DNA of 64,000 nt from Shewanella marisflavi (GCF_023283925.1 NZ_JAKIKX010000001.1:682001-746000), one strand, 5' to 3'. Shown: positions 39,951 to 49,248, numbered from the stretch's first letter. Numbers and translations are program-made. Notes: a model not told the origin generated them from the sequence alone.

Positions 39951-40028
39951 ATGCAAACTTTACACAGCTACTGGTGGAAGCTGACCTCATTGGCTAAATT
40001 CACCGGTCGTGATGAGGAAGTCTGCTGA
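39951..40028 (+). CDS. Candidate 25-residue small protein upstream of hex
   Basis: The frame encodes MQTLHSYWWKLTSLAKFTGR followed by DEEVC and stop. TGGGAGG lies six bases before the ATG, better than the ribosome binding sites of most neighbours. The peptide has a helix-prone, aromatic N-terminal half (SYWWKLTSLAKF), possibly amphipathic. It lies between the NagR operators and hex, so it would be induced with chitin genes. It may be a leader peptide, a small protein, or the remnant N-terminus of a lost gene. I recognise no family. Confidence 0.4.
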   Translation: MQTLHSYWWKLTSLAKFTGRDEEVC

Positions 40029-40196
40029 GTTTCAGGCATATTTTGCCCGGTAAAAGCGCTAGGCCTTATTAAAAATCAAAGTGGTGGCGATCTCAGATCT
40101 TGCAATATAAAGGATGTTTATTGCCGATACTGAAAGGGGAAAGGTGGCCGCAAGAAGACTTGAAGCTTCAAGTTGTATAAAGATGTGAGGATAACA

Positions 40197-42863
40197 ATGA
40201 ATAATAAGCTCATCCCATTGGCGCTGCTGTTTAGCCTTGGATTACCAGCCTGTAGTCAGCAGGCCAGTCTCGAAGCGTCAAAGCCCGAATCTGCGCAGAC
40301 TCAAATTTCAGTTAAAGCCCCGGCGCAGCAAACACTACATCAATTTGCCACAAGTCTGGACGTCACCTACAGCACCTTAACTAATTACCCCGAGCAATGC
40401 ACCTCGGCAGGTGTCGACGGCCGCTGCTTTGCGGCGCAAATTCGATTGCTCCCAGGTACTGATTTTGCCGAGAAGGACTGGGCAATCTATTACAGCCAGA
40501 TGCGTCCGGTAAAAGAAGTATTGACCGACGAGTTTGAGCTGATACAAGTTAAAGGCGATCTACACAGGATCTCGCCGACAGATAAGTTTGCAGGCTTTCA
40601 AAAAGGTCAGCCAGTTGATATCACCTTTTTAGGTGAGCTGTGGCAGCTGTCTGAAACCGATGCCATGCCCAATTACTATATTATCGTACCCGGTCTTGAA
40701 CCTGAGGTGATTGCCAGTACCCAATTAAGCAAAGATGCTGCAACAGGTATGGAGCAGCGTCCCTATGTCGAAGCCTATGTTAGCGCTGAGACCCAATATA
40801 AGCGCAGCGATACCGATAAGTTGAAATGGGCAACACCTCAGGTGTTGTTCGATGCCAATCAAGATATCGAAAACCGTCCCGAACTTGCCGTTAACAGCAT
40901 TATTCCCACCCCTAAAAAGCAGATCATAGACAGCCAGAGTGCACCCATTTCACTGGCAGCCGGCTATCGATTGATGCTGGGCGATGTCTCTATGGCATCG
41001 GTGCAGGCTGCGTTCGATAGGCTATCTCGGTTGGGCGTTAACGCTTCACCCGAGGGGATTTTACTCAAGCTCACTACTCTGCCATCTGCGGTCAGCGAGG
41101 GGAGTTACCAGCTTACGATTAGTCAAGACGGCATCACTATTGCCGCGGCCGATGACGCCGGCTTCTCTTATGGTCTGTCATCACTTGCGAGTCTTATCGA
41201 TTTAAATACTCTATCGATAAGTGCCATGCATATTGAAGATGAGCCAAGGTATGAGTTTCGTGGCATGCATGTGGATGTGGCGCGTAACTTTCACAGTAAG
41301 CAGTTTATCCTGAATCTGCTGGATCAGATGGCAGCGTACAAACTTAATAAGTTGCACCTGCATATGGCAGACGATGAGGGGTGGCGCCTGGAGATAGAGG
41401 GGTTGCCAGAGCTGACAGAGGTGGGGAGTCGCCGCTGTCATGATCTGCAAGAAAACACCTGCCTCTTACCTCAGTTGGGAAGTGGCCCTGATGCAACCAG
41501 TAAGGTCAACGGTTTCTATTCTAAGGCCGATTATATTGAGATCCTCAAATACGCCAGTGCCAGACAGATCCAGGTGATCCCATCAATGGACATGCCAGGG
41601 CATTCTCGCGCCGCCATTAAGTCGATGGAAGCCAGATATCGCAAGCTTATGGCTAAGGGGGATGAGGCCGGCGCTAATGAATATCGCCTGATCGATCCGC
41701 TGGATACGACGCAATATGCCTCTATTCAATATTATGACGACAACACGCTCAACGTTTGTATGGCCTCAAGCTATCACTTTGTCGATAAGGTGGTTAGCGA
41801 GATAGCCAAGTTGCATCAGGCGGCTGGGCAAACATTGACCTTGTATCATATCGGTGCCGATGAGACTGCAGGCGCCTGGGTTGAATCGCCAGTATGTCAG
41901 GCACTGCTCAAAGAGAAAGGTAATGGTCTAGACAATGAGGCAGATTTTGGCGCGTACTTTATCGAGCGAGTTGCCAACATGCTGGCAGCTAAAGGCATAG
42001 AAGCGGCAGGTTGGAGTGATGGCATGAGCCATACCCGTCCTGAGCGTATGCCGAAGAAGAATCAAACCAATATTTGGGACGTAGTGGCACACGGCGGCCA
42101 TAAACGTGCCCATGCTCAGGCCAATTTGGGTTGGGATACAGTATTAAGTAATCCCGAGGTGCTTTATTTCGATTTTCCCTACGAGGCAGATCCTAAAGAG
42201 CATGGTTATTACTGGGCGAGTCGCAGCACTAATGAACGTAAGCTATTTAGCTTTATGCCGGATAACCTGCCTGCCAACGCCGAGCAGTGGACTGATATCG
42301 AAGGTAACACCTTCGAAGCCGACGATACCCTAAAGCTTGATGAGCAGGGTAATCGTATCAGTGGACCGCTCGATGCTGGTGTACGGTTCAAGGGGATCCA
42401 GGGACAGCTTTGGAGTGAGACCGTACGTAGCGATCAAGTGGTCGAGTATCTGGTGTTTCCGCGACTGTTAGTCTTGGCCGAAAGGGCTTGGCACAAGGCT
42501 GATTGGGAAGTGCCTTACCAATATCAAGGGGCCAAATATGGCCCAGAGTCTAACTTTTTCACCCCTGAGATGCGGGCTGCGCAAACCGCTCAGTGGCAAG
42601 TTTTTGCCAATACTCTAGGGCACAAGGAGCTGGCTAAGTTAGACAAGGCTGGCATCGCCTATCGAGTGCCGACAGTCGGGGCCAAGATCAAAGAGGGTTA
42701 CCTGCACACCAATATTATCTATCCAGGCCTTGGCGTTGAGTATCGCGTCGACGACGGCCCTTGGCAGACCTATACCGAAGCGGTGAAGGTATCGGGCAAG
42801 GTTGAGGTCAGAGCGGTGGCCGCCGATGGTGTTCGCAAGGGGCGGATTCTTAGAGTCAATTAA
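40197..42863 (+). CDS. hex: Beta-N-acetylhexosaminidase, GH20, lipoprotein
   Basis: An 888-residue glycoside hydrolase family 20 enzyme removing terminal GlcNAc from chitooligosaccharides. Lipobox LPAC puts the lipidated cysteine at residue 19, so it is anchored in the cell envelope. Domain order: an N-terminal chitobiase-type carbohydrate-binding region (about 45-190), a GH20b domain (FSYGLSSLASLI end), the catalytic barrel (FRGMHVDVARNFHSK, LHLHMADDEGWRLEI) with the acid/base pair Asp555-Glu556 in HIGADETAGAW, and a C-terminal beta domain (DDGPWQTYTEAVKVSGKVEVRAVAADG-like). GAGG precedes ATG 40197; a longer upstream reading is rejected. Confidence 0.95.
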   Translation: MNNKLIPLALLFSLGLPACSQQASLEASKPESAQTQISVKAPAQQTLHQFATSLDVTYSTLTNYPEQCTSAGVDGRCFAAQIRLLPGTDFAEKDWAIYYSQMRPVKEVLTDEFELIQVKGDLHRISPTDKFAGFQKGQPVDITFLGELWQLSETDAMPNYYIIVPGLEPEVIASTQLSKDAATGMEQRPYVEAYVSAETQYKRSDTDKLKWATPQVLFDANQDIENRPELAVNSIIPTPKKQIIDSQSAPISLAAGYRLMLGDVSMASVQAAFDRLSRLGVNASPEGILLKLTTLPSAVSEGSYQLTISQDGITIAAADDAGFSYGLSSLASLIDLNTLSISAMHIEDEPRYEFRGMHVDVARNFHSKQFILNLLDQMAAYKLNKLHLHMADDEGWRLEIEGLPELTEVGSRRCHDLQENTCLLPQLGSGPDATSKVNGFYSKADYIEILKYASARQIQVIPSMDMPGHSRAAIKSMEARYRKLMAKGDEAGANEYRLIDPLDTTQYASIQYYDDNTLNVCMASSYHFVDKVVSEIAKLHQAAGQTLTLYHIGADETAGAWVESPVCQALLKEKGNGLDNEADFGAYFIERVANMLAAKGIEAAGWSDGMSHTRPERMPKKNQTNIWDVVAHGGHKRAHAQANLGWDTVLSNPEVLYFDFPYEADPKEHGYYWASRSTNERKLFSFMPDNLPANAEQWTDIEGNTFEADDTLKLDEQGNRISGPLDAGVRFKGIQGQLWSETVRSDQVVEYLVFPRLLVLAERAWHKADWEVPYQYQGAKYGPESNFFTPEMRAAQTAQWQVFANTLGHKELAKLDKAGIAYRVPTVGAKIKEGYLHTNIIYPGLGVEYRVDDGPWQTYTEAVKVSGKVEVRAVAADGVRKGRILRVN

Positions 42864-42872
42864 CACTTCATC

Positions 42873-42904
42873 TAGCTTGAGAGTCGCTTTTAGGCTCTCA
42901 AGCT
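42873..42904 (+). terminator. Hairpin after hex, probable terminator
   Basis: Eleven-base perfect stem TAGCTTGAGAG / CTCTCAAGCTA, ten bases after the hex stop. The T run is weak (CGCTTTC), so termination efficiency is uncertain; it may instead protect the 3' end. Confidence 0.55.
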
Positions 42905-43002
42905 ACGCTTTCTAATTTGCCAGTTTAAAGGACTTAAGTTCAGTTGAAGACGCCTTATTTTTACAGGTGCTAATTAGCTTTAAGGCGATTAAAAAATATT
43001 AA

Positions 43003-43018
43003 ATGACAGCGTTGTCAT
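43003..43018. promoter_or_regulatory. NagR operator 4 (nagK-nagA)
   Basis: ATGACAGCGTTGTCAT inside AAATGACAGC ... GTTGTCATTT, about 90 bases before nagK. Confidence 0.9.
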
Positions 43019-43106
43019 TTTTGGTGTAACATGGCATTAACTTAGTCAGTGGACAGGGCGGTTTTAGATCTCGCCCTGGATAATAAAACTGTGAAAGAGG
43101 TCCGTG

Positions 43107-44009
43107 ATGGGATTTAACCAGACAGAGGAACAAGCCCTGTTCATAGGCATAGACGGCGGTGGCAGCAAATGCCGTGCAACGATTTATGCCAGCGATGATA
43201 GCGTCGTGGGTACAGGTGTGGCAGGGCGTGCTAATCCGCTTTACGGTCTAACACACACCTTTGATTCTATCATTGGGGCGACTGAGTTAGCGCTGAAAGA
43301 TGCGGGATTGGCGCCAGGTGATAGCAAGCAACTTATCGCGGGTGTCGGTCTTGCCGGCGTCAATGTACAGCACCTCTATAATGAAATTACCAGCTGGCAA
43401 CACCCGTTTGCGAAGATGTATGTCACCACAGATCTGCACACGGCCTGTATTGGGGCTCATAGAGGCGGCGACGGCGCTGTGATCATTACTGGCACAGGCT
43501 CTTGTGGATATGCCCATGTCGGTGATAAATCTCTGAGCTTGGGCGGCCATGGTTTCGCACTGGGTGATAAAGGTAGTGGCGCATGGCTGGGCCTGCAGGC
43601 GGCTCAGCAGGTGCTTCTACATCTCGACGGCTTCGGCCCTGCTACACAACTTACCGAACGATTACTGTCTCATTTCAAGGTGAGCGACGCCATGGGAATA
43701 GTCGAGCATCTGGCTGGTCAATCTTCAGGTTGTTATGCCACCTTGGCTCGTACGGTGTTATCTTGTGCCCAGGAGCAAGATCCGGTCGCTAAAGCCATTG
43801 TGATGGAAGGCGCAGAATATATCAGTGCCTTGGCTAAGAGGTTGTTTGAGGTTAAGCCACCGCGTTTTTCTATGATAGGTGGACTTGCGGAGCCTTTAGC
43901 ACCCTGGTTAGACAAGGGAGTGGTTGAGAAGATCTCTCCTATATTGGCGCCACCAGAATTAGGTGCCGCTTATTTTGCGCGTCAGCGTCACGGCATCAGC
44001 CAAGATTAA
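43107..44009 (+). CDS. nagK: N-acetylglucosamine kinase (BadF/BcrA type)
   Basis: A 300-residue ASKHA-fold kinase: phosphate-1 loop FIGIDGGGSKCRATIY, ITGTGSCGYAHVGD as phosphate-2, and a GDKGSGAWLGLQAA motif. It phosphorylates cytoplasmic GlcNAc to GlcNAc-6-phosphate, the step Shewanella uses because import is not by a PTS. This BadF/BcrA-type kinase is unrelated to E. coli NagK. ATG 43107 follows AGAGG; a GTG three bases earlier is in frame. nagA begins 40 bases later in the same transcript. Confidence 0.92.
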   Translation: MGFNQTEEQALFIGIDGGGSKCRATIYASDDSVVGTGVAGRANPLYGLTHTFDSIIGATELALKDAGLAPGDSKQLIAGVGLAGVNVQHLYNEITSWQHPFAKMYVTTDLHTACIGAHRGGDGAVIITGTGSCGYAHVGDKSLSLGGHGFALGDKGSGAWLGLQAAQQVLLHLDGFGPATQLTERLLSHFKVSDAMGIVEHLAGQSSGCYATLARTVLSCAQEQDPVAKAIVMEGAEYISALAKRLFEVKPPRFSMIGGLAEPLAPWLDKGVVEKISPILAPPELGAAYFARQRHGISQD

Positions 44010-44049
44010 ACCATCATTGTATGACCATGTTTTGCCAGGAATTGAGTAT

Positions 44050-45180
44050 ATGAAACAGACACTGATCGCCGAGCAAGTATTCGATGGCGAGCACTATCAT
44101 CATAACCAAGCCATTACCCTAGAGGCTGGCCATATAATCGCGTTTGAAAAGGCGCCTGGTATCGAGCCCATCTATCTGGCTGGAACCTTAGTGCCCGGCT
44201 TTATCGACGTGCAGGTGAACGGCGGGGGCGGCGCACTCTTTAATGCCGCGCCAAGTGTCGAGTGTCTTAAAACCATTGGCCAGGCCCACGCAAGGTTTGG
44301 TACCACGGGCTTTCTACCTACTCTGATCACAGATGATCTTGGTGTGATGCAAGCGGCGGCAGACACAGTTGCCGAGGCATTAGCGGCTAATACACCAGGT
44401 GTGTTAGGTATACATTTTGAAGGGCCTCACCTCTCCGTCCCCAAAAAAGGGGTGCACCCGGCTAATTTTATTCGCCATATCTCAGAGGCTGAGCTTGCTA
44501 TCTTTGCTAGAGAAGATCTGGGCACTAAAGTGGTAACCTTGGCGCCTGAAAATGTGGCGCCTGAGGTGATTCGTACCTTAGTTGATTCAGGTGTTCGCGT
44601 CTGTCTTGGCCATTCCAATGCCGACTATGACACTGTGATCAAAGCACTTGAGGCTGGTGCGAGCGGTTTTACCCATCTGTTTAATGCCATGTCTCCCATG
44701 GATTCAAGAGCGCCTGGAATGGTAGGTGCAGCTCTTGAGAGCCAAAGCGCATGGTGCGGATTGATTGTCGATGGTCATCATGTGCACCCAGCGTCTGCCA
44801 AGGTGGCTATTGCTGCCAAGCCAAAAGGCAAGGTGATGCTGGTGACTGATGCCATGCCGCCGGTGGGCATGGATGATAACGCCAGTTTCGAGCTATTTGG
44901 CACCCAGGTCATCCGTAAAGGAGACAGACTCAATGCGGTGACGGGTGAGCTGGCAGGTTGTGTGCTGGATATGGTGGGCGCGGTAAACAATAGTGTGGCC
45001 ATGCTGGGTGTTTCAAGGGAAGAGGCGCTTAGAATGGCGGCTAAGTATCCTGCCGAGTTTATCGGTCATCGCCAGCGTGGTGTCTTTAGAGTGGGCGCCA
45101 AGGCAGATATGGTGCTGCTCGACCAGGATAATCGAGTAGCTCAAACCTATATCGATGGCCATCTGGTGTATCAGGCCTAA
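44050..45180 (+). CDS. nagA: N-acetylglucosamine-6-phosphate deacetylase
   Basis: A 376-residue amidohydrolase removing acetate from GlcNAc-6-phosphate. Metal and substrate residues are in HFEGPHLS (Glu), LGHSNADYD (His), GFTHLFNAMSPMDSRAPG (His, phosphate contacts) and the catalytic Asp in LVTDAMPP. The N-terminal metal motif reads DVQVNGGGG, as in other NagA proteins that lack the HxH pair. ATG 44050 follows AGGA; a longer overlapping reading into nagK is rejected. It shares a transcript with nagK. Confidence 0.95.
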   Translation: MKQTLIAEQVFDGEHYHHNQAITLEAGHIIAFEKAPGIEPIYLAGTLVPGFIDVQVNGGGGALFNAAPSVECLKTIGQAHARFGTTGFLPTLITDDLGVMQAAADTVAEALAANTPGVLGIHFEGPHLSVPKKGVHPANFIRHISEAELAIFAREDLGTKVVTLAPENVAPEVIRTLVDSGVRVCLGHSNADYDTVIKALEAGASGFTHLFNAMSPMDSRAPGMVGAALESQSAWCGLIVDGHHVHPASAKVAIAAKPKGKVMLVTDAMPPVGMDDNASFELFGTQVIRKGDRLNAVTGELAGCVLDMVGAVNNSVAMLGVSREEALRMAAKYPAEFIGHRQRGVFRVGAKADMVLLDQDNRVAQTYIDGHLVYQA

Positions 45181-45201
45181 ATAAGTAGGTCAGCAGTCTC
45201 G

Positions 45202-45226
45202 AGCCCTGAAAGCTAGCTTTCGGGGC
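45202..45226 (+). terminator. Hairpin between nagA and nagX, weak terminator
   Basis: Stem AGCCCTGAAAGC / GCTTTCGGGGCT around TA, followed only by TTTAAT, so read-through into nagX 18 bases later is likely. Confidence 0.5.
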
Positions 45227-45243
45227 TTTAATCTATAAGAACA

Positions 45244-46410
45244 ATGATAAGAGATCCCCTGATGGATTCAATGAATAAGACAAGTCCAAAACCTACAGTT
45301 AAACCTAGGCTTAAGTCACTCGATGCCCTGCGCGGCTTCGATATGTTCTGGATCTTGGGCGGTGAGGCACTGTTTGCCGCGCTACTTGTCTGGACTGGCT
45401 GGCAGGGCTGGCGTATCGCCGATGCCCAGATGCACCATAGTCAGTGGCATGGTTTTACCTTCTACGACCTTATCTTTCCGTTATTTATCTTCCTCTCTGG
45501 TGTTGCCTTAGGTCTCTCTCCTAAACGCATCGACAGCCTTGCCTGGAATGAGCGGCTACCGCTCTACCGTCACGCAATAAAACGTTTGTTTTTGCTACTT
45601 GTGTTTGGTGTGCTTTATAACCATGGTTGGGGCGTTGGCGTCCCCATGGCTGGCGATGAGGTAAGGTATGCTAGCGTGCTTGGCCGCATAGCCTTTGCCT
45701 GGTTCTTTGCTGCCTTGTTGGTATGGCATACAAGCCTGCGTACCCAGATATTGCTGGCGTTTGGCATCTTGTTTGGCTATGGCGCGCTGCAGTTATGGTT
45801 GCCGGTTCCTGGTGGTGTGGCCGGCGATCTGTCTATGTCTGGCTCTATTAACGCCTATGTAGATAGTCATTTTCTCCCCGGTATAACGTATCAGGGGAGG
45901 GCAACCGACCCCGAAGGGATCCTCTCGACTTTTCCCGCCATAGTAAATGCCTTGGCAGGCGTATTTACCGGTCACTTTATCGTTAAGGCTCATCCCAAAG
46001 GGGAGTGGGCCAAGGTGATTACCTTGTTATTAGCGGGCGTCCTTTGCGTTGCTCTTGGCTGGTTGATAGACCCTTACCTGCCGGTAAATAAAGATCTCTG
46101 GACCAGCAGCTTTGTCTTGGTGACTGCGGGCTGGAGCTTAATACTACTGGCTATCTTCTACGCGCTGGTGGATGTGATAAAGCTACATCGCCTCTCGTTT
46201 GTATTTGTCGTGATAGGGTGCAACGCCATCATCATCTATTTGGCATCAAGCCTGGTCAAATGGGAATATCTGGCTAGTAGTTTGTTTGGTGGTTTGATCC
46301 ATGCACTGCCTTTTGATATGCAGCCACTGGCTTCGGCGGCTGCCCTATTGTTAGTGCAGTGGCTGTTACTCTATTGGATGTATAAGCGCGGCATATTCAT
46401 CAAGGTTTAA
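45244..46410 (+). CDS. nagX: NagX, polytopic membrane protein of the GlcNAc regulon
   Basis: A 388-residue inner membrane protein with about ten hydrophobic segments, related to the heparan-alpha-glucosaminide N-acetyltransferase (HGSNAT/DUF5009) family: RLKSLDALRGFDMFWILGGEAL at the N-terminus, FPLFIFLSGVALGLSP and a HFxxPGIT-like stretch. In Shewanella the homologue lies in the GlcNAc cluster as NagX. Transport or acetyl-transfer of amino sugar are both proposed roles. The start could be 45244, 45262 or 45271, and I keep the longest. It follows nagK-nagA. Confidence 0.85.
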   Translation: MIRDPLMDSMNKTSPKPTVKPRLKSLDALRGFDMFWILGGEALFAALLVWTGWQGWRIADAQMHHSQWHGFTFYDLIFPLFIFLSGVALGLSPKRIDSLAWNERLPLYRHAIKRLFLLLVFGVLYNHGWGVGVPMAGDEVRYASVLGRIAFAWFFAALLVWHTSLRTQILLAFGILFGYGALQLWLPVPGGVAGDLSMSGSINAYVDSHFLPGITYQGRATDPEGILSTFPAIVNALAGVFTGHFIVKAHPKGEWAKVITLLLAGVLCVALGWLIDPYLPVNKDLWTSSFVLVTAGWSLILLAIFYALVDVIKLHRLSFVFVVIGCNAIIIYLASSLVKWEYLASSLFGGLIHALPFDMQPLASAAALLLVQWLLLYWMYKRGIFIKV

Positions 46411-46484
46411 GCCTGGGTGTGAATAATGGCCTGACATTTTGATAACTAAAACGCAGGGTTATGTCTTCCTGTTAAAAACACAAA

Positions 46485-46500
46485 ATGACAGCGTTGTCTT
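46485..46500. promoter_or_regulatory. NagR operator 5 (nagP)
   Basis: ATGACAGCGTTGTCTT, one mismatch in the right arm compared with operators 1, 3 and 4, about 155 bases before nagP. Confidence 0.85.
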
Positions 46501-46653
46501 TTTTGTGTTTATGTTTTAACATCGATGAAACAATGGAGCAGAGTAAGGCAATGCTTTCGCCGCTTTGCTCTCTTGTTGCAGTAGCCGTAAATGTAACGAG
46601 CCGATATCAGCAAACTGATATCCAAAGATTAATTACTATAAGAAAACAGGCTT

Positions 46654-47958
46654 ATGGAAATGACATTAAATAGTGAAAGTAAGCGCAGCAGCGTGATCCC
46701 TATGGCGATCGTGGCAGGGCTCTTCTTTATTTTGGGCTTTGCGACCTGGCTGAACGGGTCCTTGATGCCTTACCTTAAACAGATCCTGCAACTCACCCCT
46801 CTGCAAGCCTCCCTCATCCTCTTCTCCTTCTATATCGCCGTAACCTTTACCGCTTTGCCCTCTGCATGGGTGATCCGCAAGGTAGGTTATAAAACCGGTA
46901 TGGCAATGGGGATGGGGATCATGATGATTGCCGGTCTGTTGTTTATTCCTGCGGCTAAGACTCAGATATTTGCACTGTTTCTCTTCGCTCAGTTGGTCAT
47001 GGGCACAGGGCAAACGCTGCTACAAACTGCGGTGAACCCCTATGTGGTCAGAATTGGCCCCGAAGAATCGGCCGCAGCCCGTGTAAGCGTAATGGGGATC
47101 CTCAATAAAGGTGCTGGGGTTATCGCGCCGCTAGTATTTACCGCACTTATCCTAGATAGCTTTAAAGATCGTGTGGGCACAGAGCTTACTCAGGCTCAGA
47201 TAGATGAGATGGCTAATGGTTTGGTTTTCCCTTATCTGGGAATGGCCATTTTTATCGGGGTATTGGCTGTGCTGGTGAAGAAGTCGCCACTGCCTGAGCT
47301 TGAAAATGAGGATGAGCCAGAAGAAGGCAGCAAAGGCCATACTCGTGAGGCATTATCGCATCCCAACCTGGCGCTTGGCGTGGTTGCGCTCTTTTTCTAT
47401 GTCGCCGTCGAGGTGATTGCCGGTGATACCATAGGCACCTTCGCACTCTCTTTGGGGGTCGAGAACTATGGTGTGATGACCTCCTATACCATGATCTGTA
47501 TGGTTCTGGGTTATTCGCTTGGTATTCTGACGATTCCTCGCTTTATCTCTCAGCCTAAAGCGTTGATGATCTCTGCGATATTGGGGCTCTTGCTGACCTT
47601 AGGTATCCTGTTTGGCGACAACGAATCTTATACCATTGCAAATATACTTTTGGTGCCTTTCGGTGGTGCCATGTTGCCCGACACTCTGCTGATGATCGCC
47701 TTCTTAGGTTTGGCTAACGCCATCGTCTGGCCTGCGGTGTGGCCTCTGGCGCTCTCAGGCATGGGCAAACTGACCAGTACTGGCTCAGCGCTCTTGGTGA
47801 TGGGGATTGCAGGCGGCGCCTTCGGCCCGCTTTTCTGGGGACTCACTAGCTCGGCGACCTCTCTGGGTCAGCAGGGCGGCTATATGGTGATGTTGCCATG
47901 CTACCTGTTTATTCTCTTTTATGCCGTAAAAGGCTATAAGATGCGTAGCTGGAAGTAA
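46654..47958 (+). CDS. nagP: GlcNAc permease NagP (FucP-type MFS transporter)
   Basis: A 434-residue major facilitator superfamily permease with twelve hydrophobic segments, FucP subfamily. Motifs: GLFFILGFATWLNGSLMPYLKQ in the first helix, GMGIMMIAGLLFIPA, QLVMGTGQTLLQTAVNPYVV and ESAAARVSVMGILNKGAG. In Shewanella NagP imports GlcNAc, which then requires the cytoplasmic kinase found here. It has its own NagR operator and promoter region and a terminator 25 bases downstream. CAGG about five bases upstream supports the start. Confidence 0.93.
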   Translation: MEMTLNSESKRSSVIPMAIVAGLFFILGFATWLNGSLMPYLKQILQLTPLQASLILFSFYIAVTFTALPSAWVIRKVGYKTGMAMGMGIMMIAGLLFIPAAKTQIFALFLFAQLVMGTGQTLLQTAVNPYVVRIGPEESAAARVSVMGILNKGAGVIAPLVFTALILDSFKDRVGTELTQAQIDEMANGLVFPYLGMAIFIGVLAVLVKKSPLPELENEDEPEEGSKGHTREALSHPNLALGVVALFFYVAVEVIAGDTIGTFALSLGVENYGVMTSYTMICMVLGYSLGILTIPRFISQPKALMISAILGLLLTLGILFGDNESYTIANILLVPFGGAMLPDTLLMIAFLGLANAIVWPAVWPLALSGMGKLTSTGSALLVMGIAGGAFGPLFWGLTSSATSLGQQGGYMVMLPCYLFILFYAVKGYKMRSWK

Positions 47959-47981
47959 TATTCAAAAATATACTTAACCAC

Positions 47982-48006
47982 AAAAGGAGCCTAGTGCTCC
48001 TTTTTT
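47982..48006 (+). terminator. Terminator of nagP
   Basis: Stem AAAAGGAGC / GCTCCTTTT with CTAGT loop and T run. Confidence 0.85.
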
Positions 48007-48114
48007 GTTGCCTAGTATCAAGGGGCAACTCGTTAATGACGGCTTTATTAAGAGAGGGGAGGTTGGCATCAGGAGTGCAATGAATCCCATCAAGGGGCGG
48101 TAAATTACAGATAT

Positions 48115-48140
48115 AAAAAAGCCCCGACAATGTCGAGGCT
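48115..48140 (-). terminator. Terminator of the tRNA-Phe/tRNA-Thr transcript
   Basis: Minus-strand stem AGCCTCGACA / TGTCGGGGCT followed by six T residues, nine bases past the tRNA-Thr 3' end. Confidence 0.85.
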
Positions 48141-48148
48141 GATTTATA

Positions 48149-48224
<76 letters not shown>

Positions 48225-48231
48225 TAAATTG

Positions 48232-48307
48232 TGGTGCCCGAACCCGGAATCGAACCAGGGACACGAGGATTTTCAATCCTCTGCTCTACCGACTGAGCTA
48301 TTCGGGC
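48232..48307 (-). tRNA. tRNA-Phe (anticodon GAA)
   Basis: A complete 76-base tRNA: acceptor GCCCGAA/TTCGGGC, D-arm AGCTCAGTCGGTAGAGC, anticodon loop TTGAAAA giving GAA, T-arm GGTTCGATTCC and encoded CCA. First gene of the two-tRNA operon. Confidence 0.96.
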
Positions 48308-48693
48308 AACTAAACTAAGTGTCTAGTTAACTACTTCAAACCAGGTCTTTGTGACCCGTCCCGTTTGGAGTGCGCGTATAATATAGCGCTGATATTTATC
48401 CTGCAAGTGCTTTTTTGGATAATTTTAACCGCATGGCTAGTTAATGCTCAAAGTGCTGGCTTTTTAGCAATGATGTCGGTTTTTAGTACAAATTGAGAGA
48501 TGAAATCTGACTTTTTACTCTGTTTCGTCTTGAAGAGACCATATCTGTTCCTAGCTTACCTCTGTTTCCCCCGATATAAGGCTTCTATGGTTGAAACCTT
48601 TCTAAAATCTAGAAGTTAATTGGCGAAATTACGCGATATTTATCTAGATAAACCGAAGTTAACATGGTGTTAAGTCGTTAATGAGGATGAATC
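48308..48693. other. Intergenic region upstream of cytochrome b561
   Basis: About 385 bases holding the tRNA promoter on the minus strand and the cybB promoter on the plus strand. TATAAT on the plus strand near 48376 and TATATT opposite it are possible -10 elements. Otherwise I see no structure. Confidence 0.4.
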
Positions 48694-49248
48694 GTGTTTA
48701 AAAATACTCAGAGCCGCTATGGGGTTATCAGTATCGCCTTGCATTGGTTGTCGGCCATTGCCGTATTGGTGCTGTTTGCCCTTGGTGTATGGATGGTTGA
48801 GTTGACCTATTACAGCCCTTGGTACAAGCAGGCGCCGGATCTGCATAAGAGTATCGGTGTCCTGTTGTTAGTCGCCACCCTGTGTCGTTTGCTTTGGCGT
48901 GGATTTAACCCGGCCCCCAAGGCGTTAACAGAGCATAAAAAGTGGGAGCAGGTATCGGCGGCCATAGTTCATCGCCTGCTATACCTGTTGCTGATTGCCA
49001 TTTTAATCACCGGCTATCTGATATCTACGGCCGACGGCCGTGCGATTGGTGTGTTTTCGCTGGTTGAGTTACCCAGTCTAGGGCGTTTGTTCGAGGGGCA
49101 GGCGGATATTGCCGGTTGGCTGCACCAATATTTAGCCTATGGCTTTATCGCTTTGGTATCTCTGCATGCCTTGGGCGCCATAAAACATCACCTCATAGAC
49201 AGAGACGCAACATTAAAACGCATGTTAAACATTAAGGAGACACAATGA
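48694..49248 (+). CDS. Cytochrome b561 family membrane protein
   Basis: A 184-residue four-helix inner membrane di-heme cytochrome of the CybB/b561 type. Likely heme histidines are in [26 protein letters not shown] and LHQYLAYG / [10 protein letters not shown]. It moves electrons between quinol and a periplasmic or membrane acceptor. Its stop overlaps the start of the YceI gene by four bases (ATGA), a very common pairing, suggesting a coupled function such as isoprenoid or quinone handling, which is inference. Confidence 0.92.
   Translation: MFKNTQSRYGVISIALHWLSAIAVLVLFALGVWMVELTYYSPWYKQAPDLHKSIGVLLLVATLCRLLWRGFNPAPKALTEHKKWEQVSAAIVHRLLYLLLIAILITGYLISTADGRAIGVFSLVELPSLGRLFEGQADIAGWLHQYLAYGFIALVSLHALGAIKHHLIDRDATLKRMLNIKETQ

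Larger units (their letters stand above)
39294..40196. other. Long divergent regulatory region between sapC-like gene and hex
   Basis: About 900 bases with two NagR operators (39555-39570 and 39708-39723) 153 bases apart, suited to looping by a tetrameric repressor, and one short frame with a strong ribosome binding site (39951-40028). The remaining 170 bases to hex show no clear structure. Confidence 0.55.
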
